A stretch of DNA of 64,000 nucleotides from Ectobius pallidus (lineage: Eukaryota > Arthropoda > Insecta > Blattodea > Ectobiidae): NCBI GenBank assembly GCA_964059195.1, contig CAXKWD010000006.1:11400530-11464529 (forward strand), given 5' to 3'. Shown here one piece after another: positions 1 through 10,909 of the stretch. The stretch's first letter is position 1; the number at the start of each line of letters is the position of its first letter. Position numbers and translations under genes: made by a program. The notes under the pieces were generated by a model. The model was not told the origin of the DNA. It saw nothing but the letters and a program-made list of their open reading frames with translations, and ran no database searches.

Positions 1-589
1 AAATTTTTATAATATTAATAATTAATAGATTCGCGAGGAATATGTTTATTCAAGGAGCATTTTTTTAAGATTCTATTTTATAATACCGGTACTTGTAGTG
101 CAAAATCAATAACTTACGCTCAGCATCTGCAACCAATCTTAGCATCGAAATACGCGTCCGGCCAGATCAACGTTTGCTAAGAAAACTTCCGGTCGCATTA
201 TAGTAAAGTTCCCACCTCTGAGCTGGTTTTCATAAATATGGAACCTTCTCGCTGCTTCCGAGACCGAAAAATGCAGGTCAATTACAGCCCTAACTACACT
301 TTCTCTCACTTTAGCATTTGTATGTGGCGATGACACAAAGCAAAATGAATTATGACAATGCATTAAGTTGAATATCGTGTGTTGCACTTTCCGCGATGTT
401 CATTTTTTCCCTCCTTGTTCATATTTTCCCACCTGCCGCATGGCCTCATATGTTCCGAAAATGACCTGTATTTTGTGTTTTTTATAGGAAACTTGTGAAC
501 TAATGCGTCAAAACTTTAATTTCAACAGCATACGAGTCCCGACGTTTTTTATTTGACCGACTGTACATGGTGTACCAGAAAGTAAGTCT
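1..589. other. No confident gene; AT-rich flank of LINE
   Basis: I see no exon or repeat that I can name. The next UCHL5 exon would be expected on the minus strand here or further left, but its usual GLIFLFKW-type sequence is not visible. A short minus-strand reading frame (139-387) has a helix-turn-helix flavour and is discussed under rejected items. Confidence 0.4.
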
Positions 590-595
590 GATTCT

Positions 596-1266
596 GTGTA
601 TGACATAATTGATCGTATTTCTACACTCATAAATGCGAAGGACTGCATGCGAGATATTAGTGTAGCACATAGGTTGCCAACAAAAGAGGGGAAAAGAAAA
701 CCTATTGTAATAAAATTTTGTAAGAGAACCAGCAGAGACACCTGGCTGTCAAAGTTCAAAGAAGAAGCCAAACGAGATGAAGAAGGACCTGGCATCTCTT
801 CCAGCAAACTCTCTTTAGAATGCCTCCCCCCTAGCAGGATTACGGCAGGTGAGCACCTTACAGCGGCAACAATGGACATGCTAAATAAAACAAGAGATAC
901 CGCCAAGGAACTGAACTATAAATTTGTGTGGATCAAGGACGGAAAAATTCTAGTAAGGAAAAATGAACAGTCTAACATCAAAAGAATCTACAAGTGTGAG
1001 GACCTTGAAAAGCTCCAAGTAACATATGTTGTAAGATTTAAACCGGAAAAAAAACAGTATATGGAGCTAAACAATATTCTACACATCTACAGATCACTGA
1101 ATAACTGTTTAAATGAAGATTTGGAAATATTTTTAGTCAACAATAAGAATATAAATAATCACGTGATTACTGGGGATATTAATGTATACATTATAGAAAA
1201 CCACTTGAAATTTTTAAATGCTGTTACTAGGCCTGCTTCAGACTCATGTCTTGATCACATATTCTT
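596..1266 (+). pseudogene. LINE ORF1-like protein fused to an endonuclease scrap
   Basis: The first ~145 codons (about 596-1030) resemble insect LINE ORF1 proteins: a block with AHRLP and RKPIVIKF, then AGEHLTAAT and FVWIKDGKILVRK, rich in lysine and probably nucleic-acid binding. The same open frame then runs into a piece of endonuclease (about 1140-1266) with HVITGDIN followed by TRPASDSCLDHIF. Those two motifs are about 50 residues apart in the full endonuclease just downstream, so this piece has an internal deletion and comes from a related but not identical copy. There is no proper ORF1 start. The fused frame continues open to 1351 without recognisable content. Seen directly: the motif duplication. 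Inferred: a chimera of two LINE copies. Confidence 0.6.
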
Positions 1267-1343
1267 ACCATGTATCCTATTACAAAGCTCTTATTGTACA
1301 GATGTTATTGTTTCGCTTAAATCTGTGATTAATTCCTCCAACA

Positions 1344-2696
1344 ATGGGTGACAACTTCATAAACCAATTAAGTAATAATTATAATTTTAAAAATGTAAAA
1401 ACTGCTGTCTTTGAGGACCTCGACTACTGTAATAATTTCATCCGATCCAAGCAGCATGATTTTAAATTAATTCATTTAAATATTCGCAGCTTAAATAAAC
1501 ACTACCTGGAACTCTGTACATTACTGCAAAGTCTCTCATTGGATTTTGATATCATTATTTTAACAGAGTCCTGGTTGAATCATGACACTGGATACGAATT
1601 ACCTGGATATAAAAAAACTACAAAAATTAATAAATATAGTAAATGCGATGGCTTAGTTGTTTATGTCAAAAATTACTTAAATGTGACAGTAGAAGAAAAA
1701 ATGGTCATCGACGAATGCAATTCAATTCATCTCAAAATTAATTATGAAAATAATCTACTTATGTTAACAGCAATTTACAGATCTCCAAATTGTTGCAAAA
1801 ATACCTTTCTCGATAGCCTAGAACAATTCTTACGCAATATTAAAGAATGTAAGAAACATGTCATTGTTGGAGACATTAATTTACAGATTCTAGAAGAAAA
1901 TATCGACTTGTTTGGAAGTAGGTATACAAATATTTTACATGAATATGGTTTCGAAAAGTATTTAAATTCCATTACTAGACCTGCATCTAATTCTTGTCTA
2001 GATCACATATTTTACAAAGATGAATGTAATGGTAGTTTTCAACCCGGAATTTATAAAAGCTCAATTACTGATCATTATGCAATTTTCGCCTTGTTCCAAA
2101 TTAATTATTCACCTACCGGCATAAATGTAAGTTCTTCCAAACAAAATTGTGAATCTGATATATATACGCAAAAGCATGTAAATTATAACAAATTAATCTA
2201 TGAATTAGAAAAAGAAACATGGGTAAATGTACTGGACTGTAATATTGCTAACAATAGTTTTCAAATATTCCATGATTTGCTGCAAAATTATCTAAACAAA
2301 TGCTCATATACTGACAATAAAAAAGTTCCTTGCAAACTAAAGAAAATCAAGCCATGGATCACGAGAGGAATAATTTTGTCTATTCGGACAAGGGACAATT
2401 TGGCAAATAAAGTTAGGAGAAACCCTACAAACGAAAATCTAATATTATACTACAAGAGATACAGAAATATATTAACAAAAGCTATACGAGCCATGAAAGT
2501 TATTTATTACAAAAATAAATTTGAAATTCATAAAAATAACGCTAGAAAATTCTGGTCCACTGTCAATGAAGCTACTGATAATAATTCAAATAATAAAATC
2601 CCAATCTTAGAAATCATAAATGAAAAAGGACAAAAAATTAAGCAAAGTGACCAAATTGCAAATGAATTTAACTCTTTTTTTTTTTTTCGAAAATAG
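1344..2696 (+). pseudogene. LINE ORF2, endonuclease part
   Basis: This 450-codon frame starts at an ATG and carries the endonuclease/exonuclease/phosphatase fold that nicks target DNA for target-primed reverse transcription. Visible motifs in order are HLNIRSLNKH (residues ~45-54), ILTESWL (~72-78), AIYRSPN (~143), VGDINL (~173-178), a TRPASNSCLDHIF block (~212-224) and the terminal TDHYAIF (~242-248), which contain the expected catalytic Asn, Glu, Asp and His residues. The following ~200 residues are the basic linker before the RT. The frame ends at a frameshift in the T run at about 2673-2686, so it is separated from the reverse transcriptase that follows. Related to the LINE on the minus strand at 20.1-23.2 kb but a different family. 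Confidence 0.85.
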
Positions 2697-2785
2697 GAAA
2701 AAGAATCACTTCAAATATTAAGTTAGCACCAAACAGTATCCCTGAATATAAAAAATGTATACCACAACCTGCTCAGCTTTCGTCA

Positions 2786-4353
2786 ATGTTTCTTCTCCCT
2801 GTAACCCAAGATGAAATCAATAAAATGATAATCTCACTAAAAAATAACGTTGCCCCTGGTACGGACGGAATAACAAACAACACCTTGAAAACAATTTCTA
2901 AATACATATCGAAGCCCCTCGAACATATTTTTAATCTTTGCTTATCACAAGGAACTTTCCCAGATGATCTTAAAAAAGCTGTCGTAGTACCTATATACAA
3001 ATCCGGAGAAAAACATAGTTTAAATAACTATAGACCTATATCCTTACTCCCTAGCCTATCGAAACTGTTAGAAAAATGTATAAAAAATAGACTGGTGGAC
3101 TTCTTAAATAAAAATAATATATTAAATTCAAATCAATTCGGTTTTCGAAATAACTTGAGCACAGATGATGCCATAATTAATGTTACAGGAAAAGTTATCG
3201 AAGAATTAGATGCGGGAAATAAAAGTCTAGGTATTTTTTTGGATTTGCAAAAGGCTTTTGACACTGTAAATCACAAGATACTTATAGAAAAATTAGAGTA
3301 AAGTGGAGTAAGAGGTACTGCACTAAATTTATTTCGGTCTTATTTACAAAATAGAATGCAAATAACCAAAATTAAGGATCAGTTTAGTGATATCAGAGAT
3401 GTGGATACTGGTGTGCCACAAGGAACAATTTTGGGTCCAATTCTTTTCATTATTTACATAAATGAGTTGCTGCATTTGGACTTAAATAATTTCCATGGCC
3501 GTCTTTACTCTTATGCCGATGATACCGTATTGCTATTTTCCGCTCCAACTTGGCAGGATACTTACAAATGGGGTAATAAGGGATTGAGAGTAGTTAAAAG
3601 TTGGCTTGACTGCAATAGGTTAGTATTAAATATAGATAAAACAAACTGTGTTCCATTCTCATTAACAACTGCTGGTACTCCACAATTAAAAATGGATCAA
3701 AACTTGTGCGTAAGACTACATGATAACAACTGTGAATCTGATTCATGTACCTGCCAGGCTGTGAAGGAGACAAATCAGGTCAAATACCTTGGTATTATTA
3801 TAGATCGTCATCTGAAATTCGACAAACACATCACATATTTATGTACCAGATTAAGAAAAACATTATACAAATTTGTCTGTCTAAAACAATATTTACCGAC
3901 TGAAGTCTTAAGAACAGTCTACTTAGCTCTAATAAAATCTGTCCTCCAATATGGTATCATTGGCTGGGGGGAAGTGGCACATCTGTATTGACTCCTTTGA
4001 TTCTAATACAGAAGAGAATTATAAAAATTTGTTTAAAAAAGCCTATAGAATATCCAACAGAATTGATATTTCCTGAATTTAATGTGATGACTGTAGAACA
4101 AATTTATAAGCTCACACTTTTAAAATACTTTCAAAAATACCGCAACGTACATGTATCGGATCCTCATAACTACAATACTAGAAGAAATAAAACATTGCCT
4201 TTAATAGAACCAAAATACTTCACCTCTTCTGGCTCTAAACACAGCATTTATTATGGTCCAAGACTCTATAACTCTATAATTAGGTCACATCCAGAAATAG
4301 TACATATGAACAACAAAAAATACAATAAGTTTATCAAAAATCTTATTTCTTAG
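2786..4353 (+). pseudogene. LINE ORF2, reverse transcriptase part
   Basis: The RT continues after the frameshift. Visible are APGTDGI, YRPISLLP, QFGFR, GIFLDLQKAFDTV (palm), then an in-frame stop at 3299-3301, VPQGTILGP, the catalytic YADDTVLL box at about 3512-3535, a short zinc-like CESDSCTC stretch, and YLGIIIDRH. A second frameshift near 3988-3991 moves the C-terminal ~120 residues (RRNKTLPLIEP, YGPRLYNSI) to another frame, ending at 4353. The set is typical of CR1/Jockey-group polymerases that copy RNA at a nicked target. Two disabling changes show that it is a fossil. Confidence 0.85.
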
Positions 4354-4425
4354 TTCAAAAGTTACTTCACTCTATACTGGTGGACTTGTTTTGTTTTGTA
4401 TAAATAAAATAAATAAATAAAATAA

Positions 4426-4790
4426 GGTCTAGTGGTTTCCTCCCTACTAAGTCTCCTGGTAGATGCAGAGGGGCTACGAGTGATCGCATCCTGTACATTT
4501 TGCACGGCTTCTGGTGATACGGCCAGTCTCCCTGGACATTCTTCATCTGTAACTCTACCAGTACGCCAAAATTTACTGACCAGGTTCTTTATAGGCAGGC
4601 TGGTGGGGCCTGGTTTCCTAAATTTACGAGTGAAATCTGCTCGCGTCTGTTTATACGTCATACCATGTAGACGAGCAGAAACAACAGCTATTCTTTCTTC
4701 TTTGTTGAGCATACTGTCACATTACTTGCAAGAAATAAGAATACAGTAACTGTATCACTAAAATGTATAGTGACTTTTGAATCACCCTGT
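4426..4790 (-). pseudogene. Mariner-like transposase, N-terminal half (DUF4817 type)
   Basis: Reading leftwards from an ATG at 4712, the frame encodes a helix-turn-helix DNA-binding segment (NKEERIAVVSARLHG, then RKFRKPGP and FWRTGRVTDEE) and a second helix set ending STRRLSRE, where the LINE tail begins. This combination is the DUF4817-type N-terminus of a Tc1/mariner-like transposase abundant in insect genomes. The transposon's 5' end is visible to the right as a GAATCACCCTGTA terminus at about 4779-4791 with a possible TA target site. The catalytic half is missing here; a decayed C-terminal half of the same kind occurs at 44.3-44.7 kb. Cut off by the LINE, so nonfunctional. Confidence 0.7.
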
Positions 4791-4940
4791 ATTATGGAAA
4801 TGAGGCAATTAATTTTTTTCACTTTGGGATTAATTTAATTTTTTTTCCCCTTTACTTTACTGTTAAAAAGGCAGGTACGGCTTATATTCAGATAAGTACA
4901 GTACTTCCTAACAAGCGTAATGTGATTGTAGGCTGCTTAC

Positions 4941-5004
4941 TTGAGCTGTTCAAACTGTTCTGCATCTAAACTCCATAACTCTTCAACCTGCACTCCTCTC
5001 ACAC
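4941..5004 (-). CDS. UCHL5: UCHL5 deubiquitinase, coding exon 2
   Basis: This 64-nt exon encodes, after a split glycine codon, VRGVQVEELWSLDAEQFEQL plus the first two bases of a lysine codon. It matches the segment after the first exon of UCHL5/UCH37, a cysteine protease that trims ubiquitin chains at the 19S proteasome lid and in INO80. A good acceptor (TTCTCTTCCAG) precedes it at 5005-5015 and a GTAAGC donor follows at 4935-4940. The incoming phase (G|GT) matches the donor of exon 1 at 14111 exactly. The usual cysteine of the family at the first position is valine here. Exon 3, with the catalytic domain proper, was not found and should lie to the left of the window. Confidence 0.93.
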
Positions 5005-5008
5005 CTGG

Positions 5009-5705
5009 AAGAGAATAACAAGAAAATGTTACTATCACAAGTCCAAAAAACTGTTTTTGATGTGATGAAGATTATGAGGAGGTGATAAGCTGAAGAGAGG
5101 ACAGTGAAATGTGCAGAAGGAGTGAGAGCGAGAAATCCATCAATGTAGGGCATGGACTTCTTCGCTGTATATACTGCGAGAGAAAAATGTTTGATCTGGT
5201 GTTTCAAACATATCTTGTCAGGAACAAAAAAGGATAAATGTGTTGAATAATTTATTAATTGTTCAATTATTAATGTTAAATATTTTATAGGGTTCAATTA
5301 TTAATGAATTATTAATGTTAAATATTTTATAGGGTTCAATTATTAATGTACACAAATTGTGACTTTACAAAAAAACTGGCGAACATAAGGAAATTTTTGT
5401 TTTATTTTTTTATTTAATACTTTAATACTTATTGGCCCCTGTCCTGGATTCCTATTACAGGCCTCTATATGCAACTTATCAATTTATAATTACATAGGTT
5501 ATCTAAATTATTTATAACTTTTTTTATCTAAAGAATATATATATAAAGAAAGAGAGAGAGAAAAAAGTTTAACAAATTAAGAATAAAAACAAATATTGAT
5601 AATCTAATAATAAACTAACTACACTAACTACAGTAAGTGTCATATCCGGGATTTTTGTGGATTTGGGATGATGAAAGAAAGGTCGCGCCTAATCATACCA
5701 AAGTC
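5009..5705. other. Intron sequence, AT-rich, no gene recognised
   Basis: This is part of UCHL5 intron 1. It contains a tandem duplication of a TTCAATTATTAATG-type unit (5260-5350) and low-complexity A/T tracts. Nothing coding is supported. Confidence 0.5.
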
Positions 5706-6265
5706 GGCCGCGGTGGTCTAGAGGTAGCATGCCCACCTCTAGATCCGCAGGGCGTGGGATCAAACCCGGCCGCGGTCGATGGATTTTTTAGGACGTAAAA
5801 ATCCTGGGCATGGAGTCCTCCGGGAGGGACTTTAAGCTGGGGGTCCCATGTCGTAGATTTACGGCACGTAAAAGAACTCCAAGCCTAAATTAGAGCCTCT
5901 GGACAAAATTTCTCGGCCCTTTCACGTCCAAGAAATACTTAAGCTTAGTTTCCAGAGGGGGGTTGCGAGGCGATGGGCTTACCACGTCTGTCCCTCTACC
6001 CTCTCTCGGAAAATAAGCATATCAAAATTAGTATAGGTAATGAAACCTCCATTGGAGGCCCCTTCGCCCCACCTGGGGATCATAGGGTACCAGATACAGA
6101 ACCATACCAAACCACACATGCAGTAAACTCCCACATCCTCACTACCATCTCATCATCAACCAGGTGAGTACCAACTGTCGCCAGAATCCTTAGTCCGAAA
6201 GCCGGACTTTAGGCAACGGCGTCAACCAGTAGGTCATCCTGGCACCACGAAGTCATGTCCGGGTG
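5706..6265 (+). mobile_element. tRNA-derived SINE
   Basis: The head has RNA polymerase III promoter boxes: an A-box-like GGTGGTCTAGAGGTAGC at 5714-5730 and a B-box-like GGGATCAAACCC at 5756-5767, followed by a non-tRNA body with GTCGTAGATTTACGGCACGT. The body runs to about 6265 but its end and any target duplication were not resolved. It is not a functional tRNA gene: the anticodon arm is absent. Confidence 0.6.
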
Positions 6266-6289
6266 TGGTTATCCTTTATTTGTAATTTG

Positions 6290-6550
6290 TCTTAAGTCAT
6301 ATATGTCCTTGTGCGTCTAATATGATATGTCTTATTGCCTTTGTCCGTGTAGCTATTTATTTAATCTTTTTTTGCTTTCTGGGAAACTGTATTTGCTGCT
6401 TCATCCAACAACTTCCACGAGTAAGGGTCTCTATTGTGTTCCTTATTTGCCTACCTTGTAGTTGTCTCTGAAAGAGTTCCCTCAACCAAGCAATGGTTTG
6501 GCATTCCCAAACCACATGCTCAAGAGTACCTATTCCCCCACAAAAGCATG
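6290..6550 (-). pseudogene. LINE 3' end (R1/LOA-like), minus strand
   Basis: Translated leftwards, the stretch gives CGGIGTLEHVVWECQ and RELFQRQL, which resembles the C-terminal cysteine-histidine segment after the RT/RNase H region of R1- and LOA-type LINEs. It has no start and the frame decays quickly. It is a fossil fragment inside UCHL5 intron 1. Confidence 0.5.
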
Positions 6551-6899
6551 CGACAATAAGGAATAAGAAATAACAAATAATGGTGGCCTATACAATTAAA
6601 TTACAAAATTATTATTACAAAATGGAAACTAAAGTTAATCTGGCTATTATGCCAGCAGGTTTATAGGCCTATTTCAATTTAACAAGTTAGTTTTCATTGC
6701 CTTGAGTAACAGACAAAGTGCTATGGAAATTAACCATTAATAGGCTTATATGTTTGGAAAATATGCAAGAGCAAGTAACCGGAACGATCACTCAGAAATC
6801 AGTTCAATTCAAATTAAGACATGTGCATTCTGTTTAAATCTTATGAATATACCGGGTACATCTTTTAATAAAATGGTTTGACTAATAATACTGGAATGA
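6551..6899. other. Intron sequence, nothing recognised
   Basis: AT-rich intronic sequence between the LINE fragment and the PLE 3' region. No reading frame, inverted repeat or tandem repeat that I can support. Confidence 0.4.
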
Positions 6900-6943
6900 T
6901 AATTCTTTCACACTGGCCAAGTGTAGGCTAAGGTAGAAAGTTC

Positions 6944-6980
6944 TTGGCCGTTTTGCATTATTTTAGTGCATCATCAGTGG
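6944..6980 (-). ncRNA. Degenerate hammerhead-like motif in PLE 3' region
   Basis: On the minus strand a canonical CTGATGA box (6971-6977) is followed by one unpaired T, a GCA/TGC stem with a 9-nt loop, and AAAA where a hammerhead has GAAA. The stem I partner is not evident, so this copy is probably dead. It has the same layout as four better copies in the window. Confidence 0.35.
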
Positions 6981-7199
6981 TTTCCGAACTGCTACTGGGT
7001 GCCTGTGTTGCATGAGTAGGTTGCGTGGGTGTTTTTAAGTAAACTTATTAACATCATGTCCCATTACACTAGTAAGGCTGTTGTGTTGGTCTTGAAGGGG
7101 TGGGAGTATTTGGTGGGGTTTGAATGTCAGGTATTGTGTCAAAGAGTTTGTGTGACTTGAAGTGTAGCTGGTCGTTCAGTAGCCTATGGATCTTGGGTG

Positions 7200-7230
<31 letters not shown>

Positions 7231-7489
7231 TTTGTTTGTATATTTCCAGTTGTTCGATTGTGTTTAGTTTGTGGAGTGTGTGTAGAATTTCGACGTTGGT
7301 GTCTATGTTAGTGTAGTTGTGGTTTGTGTCAAGTAAATGTTCTGCATATAGTTTGACTTTGTGTTGTGGGGTTTTTTATTGCTTTCATGTGTTCATGGAA
7401 TCAAGTTTTGAAATATCTGCCGGTTTGGCCTATGTAGAAGCTGGGACAATTGTTGCATTTTAGGTTGTGTACTCCAGTTTGTCTACATG

Positions 7490-8165
7490 TAAAGTGACCA
7501 TTTTTTCAAAGTCTGAATACGGGACACATTTTTTTCTACACGTAGGCTTAAAAACTTTATTAATTTGAAGAATGCAGGGATAGAAAAGTTTCATTCTTCC
7601 TGGATATTAGCTTGTTTCTCAAGTCACCTATTACTCCAGCCACTTCTGTCGTTGAGATTTTCTGAGATTCAATTTTCAAAGTTGCACTGTGGAAAATTTC
7701 TGCCTGACTATGAAGAAAGTAGAGCCACGATTCGGCTGATTCTTGTTCAAATAAATTATTCTTAATGACTACTGGGCATTTTTCTTCGCTAAGGAAATAT
7801 GACTTCATTGGCTGGAACATTCTGATCAATCTTTCAATAACTGGTATTAGAGCAACTATAAGGCCGCTGTAACACCAAATTTCTCTCCCGTTATCTGTCG
7901 TAACTCTAAAATACCACTAAATACACAATGATGCAAATTGTGTGTCATTCTAATTTTATTATTATTAAAATACCTCTGATCTCAATGTTTGCTATCTTGT
8001 GTAATAAGGTGGTAAAATGAAATCCATGCAATAAAACGGGACAATACGGGACGGACGATTGAAATATGGGACATATAAGCGTCCCGACCAATGTAATAAG
8101 TTTAACGGGACATAACCTTGAAATACGGGACGGTCCCGTATAATACGGGACGGTTGGTCACTTTA
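7490..8165 (-). mobile_element. hAT transposon, internally deleted
   Basis: Terminal inverted repeats TAAAGTGACCA at both ends and a perfect 8-bp target duplication TCTACATG (7482-7489 and 8166-8173) define a 676-bp hAT insertion in the PLE. The minus-strand frame 7560-7829 is a transposase fragment (SYFLSEEKCPVVIKNN, RNKLISR) homologous to residues around 350-400 of the intact hAT transposase at 25.8-27.7 kb. Both ends are also rich in ACGGGAC motifs, likely transposase-binding subterminal repeats. The catalytic domain and dimerisation domain are missing, so it is nonautonomous. Confidence 0.9.
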
Positions 8166-8177
8166 TCTACATGTGTG

Positions 8178-8234
<57 letters not shown>

Positions 8235-8251
8235 TTAAGTGTTTTTTAGAG

Positions 8252-9352
8252 CTGGGTGATTCTTCAAATACGGGAAAATTTGTGTTCCGGAGTGATATTT
8301 CCCTTCAAATTCAACTTAAAAAAAAAAATTAAAATAAAAGATTTTTTTCTACTACTTTCATACCACAACTATCACTATGAAATGTCACTAACTTTAAATT
8401 CTGATATTCCAAAATCGAATTTAATTCAATGAAATGTCATCCACATGCCCTGTCACATACCCTGGTTTTGTATATTCTAATGCATTTTTCCACAAAACAA
8501 AATGTTATTTCCTTTTCAACTTTTTTCCTGCCAATCAGTATCAGTATATCACGCAACAGTGGCAACAGTGGGAATTTTGCTTGCTTACAAACAGTTTGGG
8601 ATTAGCAAAGGACATTGCATCATTTTCAAGGAAAGCGTTTTTATTTCCTGTCATCAACATGACTTCTAGAAAGTAGGCAGAAAGTGAATATTAATTAATG
8701 TTGATTATGCACTATGATAAACCTTCCAATTCAAAGTACTTGACTGAAGTTGAGCCTACAGAGGTTTAGAAATGGCTTGCTGAGACCACTAAAACTCCTT
8801 TTTTGTCATCCACATGCCTGATTTTTGTGTCATCCACATGCCTCTTGAAGGGGTATGTGGATGACTCTCTAGTCATGTAGATGGCAAATGTAGGGTACTA
8901 TTGTGTTTGTGGTGTCTGTGACCTGTACTTAAAATCTTAAAACTGATTAAATGAATTTCTGCTTGATCCCCCCCCCCCCCCACCATAAAAACACAGTCTA
9001 GTTAAAATTACATTGATTCTGGAGTATGCACATAAATTCGAAAATTTGGTGCAAAATCAACTGAAGCAAACTGAGAAAAATATGAAACCACATAAAGAAA
9101 AGCACATTGTTGCCAAAGTTAGTCATTAATGTGGCCTTCTGTCATCCACATTCACATGGCTTTAAAAAAAAATAATAATAATAATTTAATAATAATAAAT
9201 AAATAAAAATATAAACATTTAAGCTCTGCTGGTGTCTTATTATAATCAAGTAACCCCTGAAGTATTTTAGTAATTTTGTTGAGATTTTAAAAACAAACTA
9301 AAAAATTTGGATTTTTACACTTCAAATTTTCCCGTATTTGAAGAATGATCCA
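8252..9352. mobile_element. 1.1-kb DNA element with ~30-bp TIRs and internal repeats
   Basis: The ends are inverted copies of CTGGGTGATTCTTCAAATACG (one or two mismatches) extending ~30 bp. The flanking PLE frame is restored if a 2-bp (AG) or 4-bp (AGAG) duplication is removed; the choice cannot be settled by eye. Inside, GTCATCCACATGCC occurs at 8436, 8805 and 8829, partially at 9141, and inverted at 8852-8865. No coding frame is recognised, so it is a nonautonomous element of unassigned superfamily. Confidence 0.6.
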
Positions 9353-9600
9353 GAGTGATGTTGGTTTTGTAGGCTATGTTGTATTTGAGTTTTTTGAAGG
9401 ATGGTGCCATTCTGTGGGTTTTCTTGCCATAGTATGTGAGTGTGTTGAAGTTCTTTTTTGTTCTTGGGGTTGTGTGTGTTCGCTCTGTTTGTGTTAGTTT
9501 TCCTGAGTATTCGATCTACCATAGTAGGGTTGTATCCATTTTCTTGGGCTATGTATCTGATTGTATTTAGTTCATTTTCTTAGTTTTTCTTAGTTGGGGA

Positions 9601-9959
9601 CTTTGCTCCCAAACCCTGTACTCCCTTTCTGAGTTTCTACTAGACCCTCTTCACCGCTAGTTTCAAGGACGGTAATTATTATAAACAGTAACGGGGAACC
9701 TAACCATATGCGTACTGGTACATAAAACTGTTGGCAGGAATGGATTTTCCTGTGTGAGAAGAATCAATGACATGGAAGATCGTAGGCAGCCAATGGGAGT
9801 GTTGATAGCCAACTACACGCCACTTGACTGGTCGGAACATCTTGCATAGAAATGGAGCAGTGTTTAGTATAGCACTCTACAGTAATTTCACACATGGTTT
9901 CAGAGCAGTTACACAACACAAAGGTTGAACACTAACACTCCCATTGGATGGTCAATGAT
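9601..9959. other. Intron sequence, nothing recognised
   Basis: Part of UCHL5 intron 1 without a gene or named repeat. A phrase AATGGGAGTGTT... at 9796 recurs inverted near 9940, so it belongs to the margin of the composite repeat that follows. Confidence 0.35.
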
Positions 9960-10515
9960 CTTGCATCTCATTGGCCACTCCCGGCATAATCCCAATGACG
10001 CAGACCCATTCACACAATATTCACATTTCCACGGACTGTGTGATGTTTTTTGTTTATGAGCGAGGCAGTGTGACCAATTGTTCTTGCATATAGTGACAGC
10101 AGACGATTTTATGCCGCGCACCAGCCAAGCTCCACTGTTTTGTTAGGTTAGGAACGTTTATGTTAGTTAAGGAGCAATATACTGAATAGCACAACCACCA
10201 TTTCTTACGAGCAGCTAGTGGCTTATACCTTTGTAGGTTTGTCAGAATGTTCACCTACAATCATCTCTTTAGCGATATGACGTCACACCTCCAACGTCCA
10301 ATCACGAGGACGAGGACAGAAAAAATGACTGAGAACAAGGAAGTTTTCGCTAGATCATGATATAAAAGAAAGTGTATCAATTAGGGTGGGTGGGTCAGAC
10401 CAAATCATTCACCAAGACATCTTCTCTCCACACATTTATCTATAACAAAATTTGTGTGATATAAGTGTTTTATGAAGAGAATCTAGGTTCTAAAAAATGG
10501 GTCCACGCCAATGGG
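9960..10515. repeat. Composite dispersed repeat, copy 1
   Basis: This ~500-bp segment is the reverse complement of about 23600-24062. It contains GCCGCGCACCAGCCAAGC, two TTAGG units, a TGACGTCA palindrome (10278-10285 neighbourhood) and a TATA-like ATATAAAAG at ~10359. A related piece with the same TATA-like phrase is at 31.2-31.5 kb. The TATA box is part of the repeat, not evidence for a host promoter. Confidence 0.7.
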
Positions 10516-10909
10516 ATTTTACCAAGTACTCTGTACACAAAGCTCCTGGTGAAGGGGGTCTGCTGGAAGCCAGGAATGGGGTCCAGGGGTGCAGCCCCTG
10601 GTGGGGGTTAGGGAATCCAGGGCAGATACCGGTATGAAGTTTTGTATCCAGTAGATACCTTGGCCTCAATAGTGTCTGAGCCACAAAGACCATAGTTTGT
10701 TACCATTAGGTTTACAGTATTGAATTATCGGTATCGATTGCCCAACAACAGAACATCGGCCAGTGCACGGATATTCCGGATTCATGATTTAACAGTTCTC
10801 AGAGCCATTTTACGTTAATTTTGTAACTACTTCACGATTTTATGTTACATTTCGCACAAATATAAGGTGCTTACAAATGGATTCGGATTGGAATTTATAT
10901 GATCTAAAG

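Larger units (their letters stand above)
585..4425 (+). mobile_element. Non-LTR retrotransposon (CR1/Jockey group), broken
   Basis: A LINE copy reads left to right: an ORF1-like segment, an apurinic-type endonuclease, a reverse transcriptase and a C-terminal region, ending in a tail made of AAATAAAAT-type repeats at 4398-4424. The frame is broken at the T run near 2674, by an in-frame TAA at 3299-3301 and again near 3990, so it is inactive. The tail abuts a mariner-like transposase fragment, so the LINE probably landed inside that element. No target-site duplication could be fixed because the 5' end is unclear. The clade call rests on remembered RT motifs and is approximate. Confidence 0.85.
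6900..9600 (-). mobile_element. Penelope-like retroelement, minus strand, interrupted twice
   Basis: The right part (9353-9522, leftwards) encodes the end of the PLE reverse transcriptase region (NGYNPTMVDRI, ITL at the break). The left part (about 7230-7480) encodes a GIY-YIG endonuclease with TGVHNLKCNNC and FYIGQTGRYFKT followed by FHEHMKAI. Between them sit two inserted DNA elements (7490-8165 and 8252-9352). Joining the flanks gives a continuous NITLKNT reading. Stops inside the GIY-YIG part show decay. Further left is a 3' UTR with a degenerate hammerhead-like motif (6944-6980). PLEs insert by target-primed reverse transcription using the GIY-YIG nuclease. The RT core was not identified and probably is truncated. 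Confidence 0.7.

Noticed and set aside
139..387. Minus-strand frame with a helix-turn-helix-like NAKVRESVVRAVIDLHFSVS segment
   Set aside because: It could be a transposase DNA-binding scrap, but I recognise no family and nothing around it supports a gene.
508..906. 132-codon minus-strand frame
   Set aside because: Antisense of the LINE ORF1 region.
4432..4749. 105-codon plus-strand frame
   Set aside because: Antisense of the mariner-like transposase N-terminus.
10355..10380. TATA box ATATAAAAG as a gene promoter
   Set aside because: The same phrase recurs in other copies of the composite repeat (23745, 31437), so it belongs to the repeat.
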